NCBI GenBank assembly: GCA_937902315.1
Contig: CALGUG010000033.1
Location: 124,001 to 188,000, forward strand
Reading direction: 5' to 3'
Source: an uncultured Chloroflexales bacterium
GTDB taxonomy: Bacteria > Chloroflexota > Chloroflexia > Chloroflexales > Chloroflexaceae
DNA: 64,000 nucleotides
The translations under genes were made by a program, and so were the position numbers. A model generated the notes under the pieces. It did no database searches, was not told where the DNA came from, and saw only the letters and a list, made by a program, of their open reading frames with translations. Of this stretch, positions 1 to 8,072 are shown piece after piece; position 1 is the stretch's first letter, and every line of letters starts with the position of its first letter.

Positions 1-1
1 A

Positions 2-1939
2 CGCTATCTCCAACTACGTGCATCTTTTGAAACAACGGTCGGCCAAGCTTCGGCTGTGCTGAGCTCGTTGAGCCTCTACTATATCTCATCGGTTAATGGC
101 CCGACCGCCTCGCCGGGCTTGCCTCGGGTCAGCATTCCTACCGCTATTTCGACTTTAACGCAACGCCCGAGCTTTGTGCAGCGCAGCGTTTGGAGCGGTG
201 GTGAAACGCCGCAGAGCCGTTCCGATCGTGTTCAGCCGCGCGGCATCGTGCTGCATGGCATCGATGTTACTGGCGAAGCGAGCGATCCGCTGGTCTATTT
301 GCGGGCGCTGGCGGGCTACCAAACCAAGGTGCTCGGCTGGGACGATATGCCCTATCATTACATCATCGACGAGCAAGGGACGCTGTATGAAGGGCGCTTT
401 GGCGGCCCGACCGCTGCGGTGAAGCGCTTGGCGGGTGGCGATGATGCGGTGCATATCGCGATGCTGGGCAGCCGAAGCGCAGCCCCGAGCGATGCAGCTC
501 AGTCGACCTTGGTCGGCCTGTTGGCTTGGCTGAGCGAAGCCTATAAGATCGATCTGACCTCTGAGCACAGCTTTGTGAGCGGCAATGTAATTGTGCGGCG
601 ACCCAATCTGGTCACGCATGCCGAGGCTGTGCCCGAAGCCAACGATCCCGGTCCGGCTCTGCGCGAGTTGGTGCCTCAACTGCGCAGCCGCGCCAACGAA
701 TCGATTGTGCGATCGCGTTGGTACTTCGCCGAAGGCAATGTCAACGACTTTACTCAGCGCTTCACGCTGTTTAACCCGACTAACAGCGATGCGAGCGCAA
801 CCATCTACTTGCGCCAAGCTGCCGGTCAAACACCGCTCACCCGGATTGTGCCGCTGGAAGCTGGCGAGCGAGTCGATCTGGTGGTCAACGACCTGATCTC
901 GACGACCACCGACCTCTCGACGATCGTCGAATCGAACGCCAAGATCATCGTTGAGCGCAGCTTGACGACCGAAACTGACATTAGCGGTGGACCGGGCGTA
1001 ACCGAACCATCGCGTATCTGGTATTTTGCGGAAGGCTCGACGGGCGCCGATTTCGCGACCTATCTGGTGCTCTTCAATCCGCAGAGCAGTCCGGTCGAGG
1101 CGACTCTGACCTATATGCGCAACGACGGCACGACCAAAGAGCAGCGTGTGCGCATTCCGGCTCAGCAGCGTAGCGTGATCTCGGTCAAAGATCCCGATGT
1201 ATTGCCGAGCTCCGATTTCGGCGTGCGGATCTTGGCGACTCTGCCGATTGTGGCCGAACGAACTATGGTCTTTGGGGCCGATAACGCCGGTCTACACACC
1301 ACGCGCGGTATCAGCTCGTTGGCGCGCACCTGGTACTTTGCTGAGGGCACAACGCAGCCGCCCTACGATATGCGGATCTTGGTGCTTAACCCCAGCTCGC
1401 AGCCAGTGAGCGCTACGGTGACGTTCCTAACCGTCGATGGCACTTCTTTGGCGCGCCGCTATATTATTCCGCCGACCACGCGTCTAGGAATCAATGTCAA
1501 CGAGGTGGTGCCTGAGTTGGGCGTTTCGACGACGGTAGAGACCGATCGGCCTGTGGCGGTTGAGCGCGCGATGTACTTTAATGATGGCAAAGCGGGCATG
1601 GTCTCGCCCGGCGCGACCCAAACCGCTTACACTTGGTATTTCGCCGACGGCTCGACCAGTGACGCCACCGAATACCTCTTATTCAGCAATCCAACGCGCA
1701 ATCAAGCGCTTGTCACGATCGAGTTTATCTTGGCGAATGGAACGCGCGAGACGCGAGAGTTGACTATGCCGGGTAATGCCCGCGCGACCTTTGTGGTACA
1801 CGAGCAGTTCCCCAATCAGGCGCGTATCTCTGCGATTGTGCATTCAACCCAGCGAATTGTAGCGGAGCGCTCGTATTATCCGGGTGGCGGCAGGCGTGGC
1901 GGTGCGACCGCGCTCGGCGTGCCCGAGGTACAGCCGTGA
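2..1939 (+). CDS. Secreted PGRP/amidase-like protein with four WYFAEG repeats (5' partial)
   Basis: The frame is open to the left window edge, so the true start lies outside; the first internal GTG is at 56. The first ~190 residues after that GTG contain a peptidoglycan-recognition/N-acetylmuramoyl-L-alanine amidase-2 type fold (VLHGID, then YHYIIDEQGTLYEGR, then a late H and a D-P-G). I did not confirm all zinc ligands. The rest is four ~100-residue repeats, each opening with W-Y-F-A-[ED]-G (W codons at 719, 1019, 1331 and 1634) and continuing with a hydrophobic beta pattern ending near [VI]-[AV]-E-R. Such repeats are common in secreted proteins and are probably beta-sandwich binding modules. 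The likely site of action is outside the cell, on peptidoglycan or the surface. The stop overlaps the next start by 4 bases, so the two genes form an operon. Domain class is fairly sure; enzymatic activity is not. Confidence 0.75.
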   Translation, partial: RYLQLRASFETTVGQASAVLSSLSLYYISSVNGPTASPGLPRVSIPTAISTLTQRPSFVQRSVWSGGETPQSRSDRVQPRGIVLHGIDVTGEASDPLVYLRALAGYQTKVLGWDDMPYHYIIDEQGTLYEGRFGGPTAAVKRLAGGDDAVHIAMLGSRSAAPSDAAQSTLVGLLAWLSEAYKIDLTSEHSFVSGNVIVRRPNLVTHAEAVPEANDPGPALRELVPQLRSRANESIVRSRWYFAEGNVNDFTQRFTLFNPTNSDASATIYLRQAAGQTPLTRIVPLEAGERVDLVVNDLISTTTDLSTIVESNAKIIVERSLTTETDISGGPGVTEPSRIWYFAEGSTGADFATYLVLFNPQSSPVEATLTYMRNDGTTKEQRVRIPAQQRSVISVKDPDVLPSSDFGVRILATLPIVAERTMVFGADNAGLHTTRGISSLARTWYFAEGTTQPPYDMRILVLNPSSQPVSATVTFLTVDGTSLARRYIIPPTTRLGINVNEVVPELGVSTTVETDRPVAVERAMYFNDGKAGMVSPGATQTAYTWYFADGSTSDATEYLLFSNPTRNQALVTIEFILANGTRETRELTMPGNARATFVVHEQFPNQARISAIVHSTQRIVAERSYYPGGGRRGGATALGVPEVQP

Positions 1940-2721
1940 GTACTCCTACTCCATCGAGTTCAAGCAGCACAAACCCACCACCGAGCAATAAGCGGGGTGG
2001 TGGGTTTGGAGCGTTTATACGTTCGTTGTTTTTGATGATCTTCAGCGCCGCCTTGGGCATTGCGGGAGTGCTCGCCTTGGCCTATTACGTCTTCGGCTTT
2101 CGGCCAGAGACTGCTAGCCAAGCGGCTCAGCTTGCGGCGCTACAGCAAGAGATCAACGAGCTTCAAGAGCAGAATAGGCTCTTGCAAACCCAAGTGGTCG
2201 AGGTTGCTGGGCGCAGTTCGACGACCTTGGAGCAGGCCCAAGAGCTGGAAAAACAGGTCGATGTCTTGACCCGCGAGCTGCAGGAATTGCAGAAGCTGGG
2301 CGACCAAATGCACGAATATGCGGCAGTGGCCGCCACGGTTCAGAGCGAGGCGCGTGATAGCCGCACCGCCGTCGCCTTGAGCATGGAGGTGCAGGCCACC
2401 CGTTTCGCCCAAGTCGATGAGTTGGTGCGACGCACCGACCGGATCGGGCGCTTTCTAGAGCGCTTGAGTGATATTTCGGGTGATACGGCCTCTGACTTGT
2501 ATGGAAGCGCTGTGCCGAGTACGCCAACCCCGACCATCGATGCGAGCGCAGAGAGCCTAGCGCCGACTTCGACGCTGGAGGCTTTGCCAGAGCCAACGGC
2601 TGAGACGCCGCAAGCCAGCGAAGAGACGGAGGAGGGCGGGCTGGCTCCCGCAGCGACACCAGCGGCCAGCTCTCCCACTCGGACGCCCACAGCTACAGCG
2701 ACGCGCACCCCAACACCTTAG
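1936..2721 (+). CDS. Single-pass membrane protein with coiled coil and Pro/Thr-rich tail
   Basis: A GTG start overlaps the preceding TGA (GTGA), so translation is probably coupled to the amidase-like gene. The 261-residue product has a Ser/Pro-rich cytoplasmic N-terminus, one hydrophobic segment at about residues 26-50, a long heptad-like coiled coil at about 60-180 (rich in Q, E and L), and a low-complexity tail of T-P-T-A repeats. This architecture suggests an envelope-anchored scaffold whose coil projects from the membrane. No enzymatic motif is visible and I do not recognise the family. Its partner is likely the upstream secreted WYFAEG protein. Confidence 0.7.
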   Translation: MSTPTPSSSSSTNPPPSNKRGGGFGAFIRSLFLMIFSAALGIAGVLALAYYVFGFRPETASQAAQLAALQQEINELQEQNRLLQTQVVEVAGRSSTTLEQAQELEKQVDVLTRELQELQKLGDQMHEYAAVAATVQSEARDSRTAVALSMEVQATRFAQVDELVRRTDRIGRFLERLSDISGDTASDLYGSAVPSTPTPTIDASAESLAPTSTLEALPEPTAETPQASEETEEGGLAPAATPAASSPTRTPTATATRTPTP

Positions 2722-2765
2722 GGATTGATCGTTCGCGATTCATTTGATGGGTTGCATGCTCTAAC

Positions 2766-2828
2766 GGCGAGGTCTTTGGCCCAAAGCAGGCTGCTGGCGC
2801 GTCCGCCTACGGCTACCAACATCCCGCC
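2766..2828 (+). repeat. Rep-A copy 1
   Basis: Contains the 20-base core GCGTCCGCCTACGGCTACCA preceded by a GGCGA-GGTCTTTGGC type lead-in. With the reverse copy at 3234 it bounds a ~510-bp repeat island. Confidence 0.8.
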
Positions 2829-2903
2829 CGCAACCCGAGGTCGCCTCTCTGTGCGCTTCGAGCCGCATTCCAATAACAAAACACCCATTGTGGGCAAGTG
2901 ACT

Positions 2904-2941
2904 GAGAGATTTCGTGCCATAGAGCGAAATCTCTCTTTTTT
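2904..2941 (+). terminator. Rep-C hairpin 1, terminator-like
   Basis: An 11-bp perfect stem (2904-2914 with 2925-2935) is followed directly by a run of six T. It could end transcription from the gene stopping at 2721. It shares stem sequence with four other hairpins in the window. Confidence 0.6.
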
Positions 2942-2970
2942 CGTTATCGCTCGTTACAAAAGGGCAAGTC

Positions 2971-3090
2971 ATACCAAATCCGTTTAAAGACTTGCACTCT
3001 TGGAACGCAGAAAACAAAATCTGACAACAAAAAGAGACACGCTCTACTCTGCCGAAGGCCAAATAGAAAGTAATCAAGCGGATTTGTTAT
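2971..3090 (+). repeat. Rep-B MITE-like element 1
   Basis: Starts ATACCAAATCCG and ends CGGATTTGTTAT, which are inverted termini with one mismatch. The interior includes the family signature CTGCCGAAGGCCAAATAGAA. No protein-coding content. Confidence 0.75.
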
Positions 3091-3233
3091 CATTAAGCGG
3101 AAGAATGAGTTTGTTGTGCCTTGGGACGAAGCGAGCGATTGGCTTTGGTCTACACGAACTCTTCCCTGTTTTCGTGGGTGTACGAAACATGCATAACAAG
3201 CCGGATGTACTGAACGGTATTTTGTAGCCGTAG

Positions 3234-3277
3234 GTGGACGCGCCAGAAGCCGAATGGGAGCTAGACGCCTCGCCGCC
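3234..3277 (-). repeat. Rep-A copy 2
   Basis: Reverse-oriented core with one substitution (GTGG for GCGG). It closes the island opened by copy 1. Confidence 0.7.
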
Positions 3278-3320
3278 TGAGCTTGCGAAAATGGTCGAAG
3301 CTGAGGTTAAGCTATTCAGG

Positions 3321-3343
3321 TACCCTTCGACAAGCTCAGGGTA
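3321..3343. repeat. Short palindromic repeat CCCTTCGACAAGCTCAGGG
   Basis: Imperfect 7-bp arms (TACCCTT/AGGGTA) enclose CGACAAGCTC. A related palindrome occurs at 45610. It is too short to assign a function. Confidence 0.5.
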
Positions 3344-3366
3344 TGTGAGCTGGTGGTCACGTTTGT

Positions 3367-3394
3367 GAGGAGACGGGTTCAGGCCCGCCTCCTC
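3367..3394 (-). terminator. Hairpin after the sugar isomerase gene
   Basis: An 11-bp stem with one mismatch and a 6-base loop lies 8 bases past the leftward gene's stop. There is no T-run, so termination is only suggested. Confidence 0.4.
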
Positions 3395-3402
3395 GCTTTG
3401 GG

Positions 3403-4380
3403 CTAGCGATAGATCTGGCTGAGCGATCGATCGACGTACTGCTTGATCTGCTTGAGGTCGCTCAAGGGGTCGGGCGCGGTATCATGCTCGAGGACGGCCC
3501 AACCGCGGTAGTTGGTGTCGCGCAGCAGGCGCACCCAGGCTGGCCAGTCGACTACGCCCGTGCCGACCTTGGCGAACCACTGGATCTGGCGGTCGAAGAT
3601 CGTCTCATCGATCGGCACATCGGCGGGCGCCGGGCCGGTGGCGTCTTTCCAGTGGGTGATGACCAAGCGGTCGCGATGGCGCTTAGTGATCTCGATCGGG
3701 TCGGAGCCAGCCACGGTGAATTGGGCGGTGTCGGGGCAGAAGAAGACGTAGGTCGGGTCGGTCAGCAGCATAAACAGGTCGACATCGCGGCTGTTGCGGA
3801 ACATGGTGAAGGCTTCGGGGTGGAGCGCCAGCTTGACGCCGTATTTGGCGGTCTCGTAGCCCATACGGTTGAGCAGGTCGGCGATCGGCTCGGCGCGTTT
3901 GAGATCGACGAAGAGCGGCGGATCGGCGTCGCGGCTGGCTCGCAGGGGCAGGGCGGTGATCAAGATCTCGGAGCCGCACTCTTGCAAAAAGGCCGCGTAG
4001 TCGCTTGCCATTTTGAGCAGTTGTTGATGATCTGCGGGGTTGCCAAAGTCGGCTTGGCGGCCCGTTTCGGGGTTGTAGCTCGAGAAGAAGCCGCTACAGA
4101 GCTCTAGGCCGCGCTCGCTGAGCGCTTTGGCAAAGCCTTGGGCCGAGCCGTAGGCCGCTTTGGCGCTGTGCCAGTCTCCGGGCGCGAAGGTGATCTCGAT
4201 GCCGTCGAGGCCCGCCTCGCGCGAGGTGTCGAGAATGTGCTCCCAGAAGCGTTGTTGCGTCCAGCCGCCGCTGGTAAACAGCTCGCGCAGCGAGTCCATG
4301 CCGCCTTGCATGCCCCAAAAGCGGGGATCGTAAAAGGTCACGATGTCGGTAGCAAACTTGATATTCTGCGAGTCCGTCAT
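3403..4380 (-). CDS. Sugar phosphate isomerase/epimerase (xylose-isomerase-like TIM barrel)
   Basis: The 325-residue product has the AP-endonuclease-2/xylose-isomerase-like fold of the IolE and hydroxypyruvate-isomerase group. The expected metal-site landmarks are visible: G-I-E-I near residue 60, H-P-E near 188, a D near 216, H-W-K-D near 240 and L-E-H-D near 297. Family members interconvert keto sugars or dehydrate inosose in the cytoplasm; the substrate cannot be read from sequence. The ATG at 4380 follows GAGGAG at good spacing. It stands alone between repeat islands, with no linked sugar kinase or transporter. A second, unlike member of the superfamily is at 28456. Confidence 0.8.
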   Translation of the reverse strand: MTDSQNIKFATDIVTFYDPRFWGMQGGMDSLRELFTSGGWTQQRFWEHILDTSREAGLDGIEITFAPGDWHSAKAAYGSAQGFAKALSERGLELCSGFFSSYNPETGRQADFGNPADHQQLLKMASDYAAFLQECGSEILITALPLRASRDADPPLFVDLKRAEPIADLLNRMGYETAKYGVKLALHPEAFTMFRNSRDVDLFMLLTDPTYVFFCPDTAQFTVAGSDPIEITKRHRDRLVITHWKDATGPAPADVPIDETIFDRQIQWFAKVGTGVVDWPAWVRLLRDTNYRGWAVLEHDTAPDPLSDLKQIKQYVDRSLSQIYR

Positions 4381-4541
4381 TGGTAACTCCTCTTCCTAAC
4401 TGGTCGAGCGCTAGGTCAGCGGCCCATTCCGCCAGCCTATTCGCCTGAATACCGCTTCATTATACGTGCTTCGAGGCGCGTAGGGTGACGAAGCACAGCT
4501 CACTTAGCGAGGCATTTCAGATCCGCCGCTTTTTTCCACTT

Positions 4542-4614
4542 TGGCGGAGAGGCGGCTAGCTCCCATTTGGCTTCTAGCGCGTCCGCCTTCGGCTATCAAC
4601 ATCCTTTCCAACAA
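4542..4614 (+). repeat. Rep-A copy 3
   Basis: The core reads GCGTCCGCCTTCGGCTATCA (two changes). The GGCGG lead-in is present. A Rep-B element follows 70 bases on. Confidence 0.75.
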
Positions 4615-4683
4615 AAGAGGCTTGTCTCCGGCTGCGCTGCGAAACCCGCCGTCCATTCCCTTGCAGCCTGCCGCGCTAGCTCA

Positions 4684-4800
4684 GATCAAATCTGCTCAAA
4701 GACGTACATTCTTTCAATGCGAACAAACGAAAAGCTGGGGAAAGAGACAGGTTCCGCTCTGCCGAAGGCCAAAAAGAAAGTGATCTAGCGGATTTGGTAT
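4684..4800 (+). repeat. Rep-B MITE-like element 2
   Basis: The left end is degraded (GATCAAATCTG) and the right end intact (GCGGATTTGGTAT). The interior signature CTGCCGAAGGCCAAAAAGAA is kept. Confidence 0.7.
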
Positions 4801-4807
4801 CGGCCGT

Positions 4808-4838
4808 TTGGAAGAGCGTTCGAAGCGTTTGTTATAAT
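4808..4838 (+). promoter_or_regulatory. Probable sigma-70-type promoter of the epimerase gene
   Basis: TTGGAA at 4808, a 19-base spacer and a perfect TATAAT at 4833-4838. It lies directly downstream of Rep-B element 2 and 33 bases before the ATG at 4871. Confidence 0.5.
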
Positions 4839-4870
4839 GGCGCTAATATTCACCCCTGTACGATGGAGAG

Positions 4871-5869
4871 ATGCACATGGAAGTGCTTGTGATCGGCGGT
4901 ACCGGCACAATCAGCCGAGGTATCGTTCAGGCCCTCTTACGACGTGGTTATAACGTGACGGTCTTTAATCGTGGGCAGCGCAGCGACCCGCCACCTCCTG
5001 AGGTTAAGCAGATCCACGGCGACCGACGCGACCGCGAGAACTTCGAGGCGACGATGCGCAAACTGCGTTTCGACGCCGTGATCGATATGATCTCCTTCAA
5101 CGCCGAAGATGCCGCCTCGGCGCTGCGCGCTTTTCGGGGTAATGTCGGCCACTTTATCCACTGTTCGACCGTAATGACCTACGGCCCTCCCTTTACGGCG
5201 CTCTATCAAGACGAAACCGCCCCGCTCAACGGTAGGCACGATGGCGGCTACGGCGCGGGTAAGGTCGCAGCCGACGAGCTTCTGCTGCAAGCCTATCAGG
5301 ATGAAGGCTTTCCGGCGACGGTTGTTAAGCCCTCGTTCACCTATGGCCCGGGCGGCAATTTATTGCGCCAAGCCTCGTGGTCGAGCGACTGGATCGATCG
5401 CTTGCGCAAGGGCAAGCCGCTGCTTTCGGTAGGCGATGGCACCAACTACTTCCAGTTTATGCCCGCCGCCGATGCAGGCGAAGGTTTCGCAGGCTTGGTC
5501 GGTAAGCAGGCAAGCTATGGCGAAGTCTATAACTTGGTGCACCCCGAGCCGCTCACTTGGGACGAGTGGCTGAAGGCGACAGCTGATGCTTTGGGTGTTG
5601 AAGCCGAATTGGTACACGCCCCGACCGAGCTGCTGGTCAAGATCTCACCCGAGCGCTACGGACATCTGCATAGCAACTTCGCTCACACTCAGGTTTTTAG
5701 CGGTGCCAAACTGGCCGCTCTGCTGCCCGATTGGCAGCCAAAAGTGCCCCGTCGCGATGCCATTTTGGCTACGATCGAGTGGATGGATGCCAACAACCGC
5801 ATCGTCAATAGCGACGACGATCCGCTCGAAGACCAGATTATCGCAGCCTTGCGAGCTTTCTCGATCTAA
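4871..5869 (+). CDS. NAD-dependent epimerase/dehydratase (extended SDR)
   Basis: The 332-residue product starts with the Rossmann glycine motif G-G-T-G-T-I-S-R and carries the SDR catalytic pair as Y-G-A-G-K near residue 135, with a serine/threonine (HCSTVMTYG) upstream. Length and the F-N-R-G-Q strand-2 end fit the extended SDR group, including the CSP41-like and isoflavone-reductase-like clade. Substrates there are nucleotide sugars or RNA-associated roles, so the substrate is open. Start ATG 4871 has GGAGAG just upstream; ATG 4877 is an alternative. It appears to be a single-gene unit with its own promoter and a hairpin downstream. Confidence 0.8.
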   Translation: MHMEVLVIGGTGTISRGIVQALLRRGYNVTVFNRGQRSDPPPPEVKQIHGDRRDRENFEATMRKLRFDAVIDMISFNAEDAASALRAFRGNVGHFIHCSTVMTYGPPFTALYQDETAPLNGRHDGGYGAGKVAADELLLQAYQDEGFPATVVKPSFTYGPGGNLLRQASWSSDWIDRLRKGKPLLSVGDGTNYFQFMPAADAGEGFAGLVGKQASYGEVYNLVHPEPLTWDEWLKATADALGVEAELVHAPTELLVKISPERYGHLHSNFAHTQVFSGAKLAALLPDWQPKVPRRDAILATIEWMDANNRIVNSDDDPLEDQIIAALRAFSI

Positions 5870-5878
5870 GTAGACGAA

Positions 5879-6021
5879 TAGCAAAATCCGTTTAAAGGCA
5901 ATCTAGGAAAACGAAGGAAGCGTTGTGTGAGATTCGCGCTGCAGCGCGAATCTCACACAACACACCTAGTTAAGCGCCACCTTGTCAAAAGCCACAAAGT
6001 AAAACGTGATCGGATTTGCTA
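5879..6021 (+). repeat. Rep-B element 3 carrying a Rep-C hairpin
   Basis: Ends are ATAGCAAAATCCG and CGGATTTGCT. The interior is diverged from the other copies and holds the 18-bp perfect hairpin at 5923-5960. Confidence 0.65.
5923..5960 (+). terminator. Rep-C hairpin 2
   Basis: An 18-bp perfect stem around a 2-base loop, 54 bases past the stop of the epimerase gene. There is no clear T-run, but the stability could stop transcription or protect the 3' end. Confidence 0.5.
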
Positions 6022-6135
6022 GAACTAAGAGCTGGCTGAGCGCACCTCTTACTTAACAATTCCTTATGTTAAGCTGTTTTAAACGATCCACCCGACGATA
6101 TTCGACACTTCTCTGCTCTGTGACAAGTAAAAGAT

Positions 6136-6155
6136 TTTAAAAAACGTTTTTTAAA
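6136..6155. promoter_or_regulatory. Perfect 20-bp AT-rich palindrome upstream of the carboxylase gene
   Basis: TTTAAAAAACGTTTTTTAAA is a perfect dyad 117 bases before the ATG at 6272. It looks like a dimeric-repressor operator. No known consensus was matched. Confidence 0.4.
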
Positions 6156-6271
6156 GCGCTTCCATCTCTTGCTATTGGACACAATAAGCGCTGCAAGCTA
6201 TGATATAACCATTCTTGCACACATCTTGAATACATCGTTGCCATTGAAAACGAATCTAGGTTTGACATACT

Positions 6272-8038
6272 ATGTTTGATACAGTTTTAGTAGCCAACCG
6301 CGGCGAGATCGCTCTGCGTGTGATGCGGGCGTGTCGCGAATTGGGCTTGCGCACTGTTGCCATTTATAGCGAGGCCGATCGCAATGCACCGCATATGCGC
6401 TATGCCGATGCGGCCTATCTGGTTGGCCCCGGCCCTTCGATCGAGAGCTATCTGCGTGGCGACAAGATCATTGAGATCGCCAAAGAGGCTGGCGCTGGTG
6501 CTATTCACCCGGGCTATGGCTTTTTGGCCGAAAACGCCGACTTCGCCCAAGCGGTTTTAGATGCTGGCTTGGTTTTTATCGGCCCACCGCCCGAGGCTAT
6601 GCGTCGCATGGGCGGCAAGGTGGCGGCTCGTCGCGAGGCGATGGCGGCTGGTGTGCCGATTGTGCCCGGCGTACAAGAGCCCGTTCAAGATCTTGCGACG
6701 GCGCGCGAGTTGGCTGCTCAGTTCGGTTTTCCGCTGGCGATCAAGGCTGTCTCGGGCGGCGGCGGTCGTGGTCTGCGCGTGGTGCGTAGCTTCGACGAGC
6801 TCGAGAACGCCTTCGACTCGGCTCGTCGCGAGGCCCTGAGCGCCTTCAAAGACGACAGCGTATACATCGAGCGCTACCTTGATAGGCCGCGTCATATCGA
6901 GATCCAAGTGCTGGCCGATTCTTATGGGCATGCGGTGCACTTGGGCGAGCGCGAATGCTCGATTCAGCGACGTCACCAGAAGCTGATCGAAGAAGCGCCT
7001 TCGACCGCCATCAGCCCTGAGCTGCGGGCTGAAATGGGCGCGGCGGCCCTGCGGCTGGTCGCTTCGGTCGGCTACGTGGGCGCTGGCACCTTGGAATTCC
7101 TCTACCAAGATGGCGAATACTTCTTCCTAGAGATGAATACCCGTATTCAGGTCGAGCATACTGTAACCGAGATGGTCTATGGTTTCGACTTGGTACAGGC
7201 TCAGATCAAGATCGCTCAGGGCGAGCGTCTCAGCGTCACACAGGCCGAGCTGATACCGCGCGGCCATGCGATCGAATGCCGCATCAACGCCGAAGATGCA
7301 GGTGCAAACTTCCGTCCGGTTTTGGGCACCTTGGGCAGCTATAGCGAGCCGAGCGGTTTCGGTGTGCGCGTCGATAGCGGCGTGTGTGCTGGTTGGACCA
7401 TTCCCCAATACTACGACTCGATGTTGGCTAAGTTGATCACTTGGGGCCGCACACGCCATGAGGCGATTGGGCGTATGCAGCGCGCTCTAGCCGATTACCG
7501 CATCGAAGGTGTCACAACCTTGATCCCCTTCCACCAAGCGGCTCTGGCTCAACCCGCGTTTTTGGAGGGTGATACAACCGTCAACTTCATTGCTCAGCAT
7601 CCTCAGGTTCAAGTTAGCGGCCCCAGCAATGGCGAAGTCAGTCTTCCCGCCGACGAGCCACGCAGCGAACCGCGTCGCTTTGAAGTCGAGGTCAATGGTA
7701 AGTTCTTTGCGGTGCGTGTCGCCGAAGTGGGCCAGCCCGCCAGCAATGGCAGCAGCCCTACCAAGTCGTCAGCCGCCAGCAAGCGCGCCAAGACCAACAG
7801 CAGCCTACCCAAGCAGGCTTCCAACGAGATTCGCAGCCCGATTCAAGGCACGATCGTCGCTATTCGTGCCCAAGCAGGTCAGCAGGTCGAGGCCGGAGCG
7901 GTTGTGTTTGTGGTCGAAGCCATGAAGATGGAGAACGAGATCAGCGCGCCTCACGCTGGCACCTTGGCCGAGATTAAGGTCACTGTTGGTGCTACAATCG
8001 AGGCGGGCGCTCTGCTGGCGCTCTATGCTGAAGCATAG
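6272..8038 (+). CDS. accC: Acyl-CoA carboxylase alpha chain (biotin carboxylase + biotin carrier)
   Basis: A 588-residue fused chain. Residues 1-~450 are a biotin carboxylase: N-terminal VLVANRGEIALRVMRA, an ATP-grasp glycine loop G-G-G-G-R-G-L, and E-M-N-T-R-I-Q-V-E-H-T. A Ser/Ala-rich linker leads to a C-terminal biotinyl domain with E-A-M-K-M-E-N; the biotinylated lysine is about residue 552. It carboxylates biotin using ATP and bicarbonate for an acetyl- or propionyl-CoA carboxylase, whose carboxyltransferase subunit is not in this window. Length and fusion resemble actinobacterial-type alpha chains rather than separate AccB/AccC. The ribosome site before the ATG is weak. A GH13-like gene follows closely on the same strand. 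Confidence 0.9.
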   Translation: MFDTVLVANRGEIALRVMRACRELGLRTVAIYSEADRNAPHMRYADAAYLVGPGPSIESYLRGDKIIEIAKEAGAGAIHPGYGFLAENADFAQAVLDAGLVFIGPPPEAMRRMGGKVAARREAMAAGVPIVPGVQEPVQDLATARELAAQFGFPLAIKAVSGGGGRGLRVVRSFDELENAFDSARREALSAFKDDSVYIERYLDRPRHIEIQVLADSYGHAVHLGERECSIQRRHQKLIEEAPSTAISPELRAEMGAAALRLVASVGYVGAGTLEFLYQDGEYFFLEMNTRIQVEHTVTEMVYGFDLVQAQIKIAQGERLSVTQAELIPRGHAIECRINAEDAGANFRPVLGTLGSYSEPSGFGVRVDSGVCAGWTIPQYYDSMLAKLITWGRTRHEAIGRMQRALADYRIEGVTTLIPFHQAALAQPAFLEGDTTVNFIAQHPQVQVSGPSNGEVSLPADEPRSEPRRFEVEVNGKFFAVRVAEVGQPASNGSSPTKSSAASKRAKTNSSLPKQASNEIRSPIQGTIVAIRAQAGQQVEAGAVVFVVEAMKMENEISAPHAGTLAEIKVTVGATIEAGALLALYAEA

Positions 8039-8072
8039 TTGTGGTGTATCGTTATAACGATTGATCAAAAGC

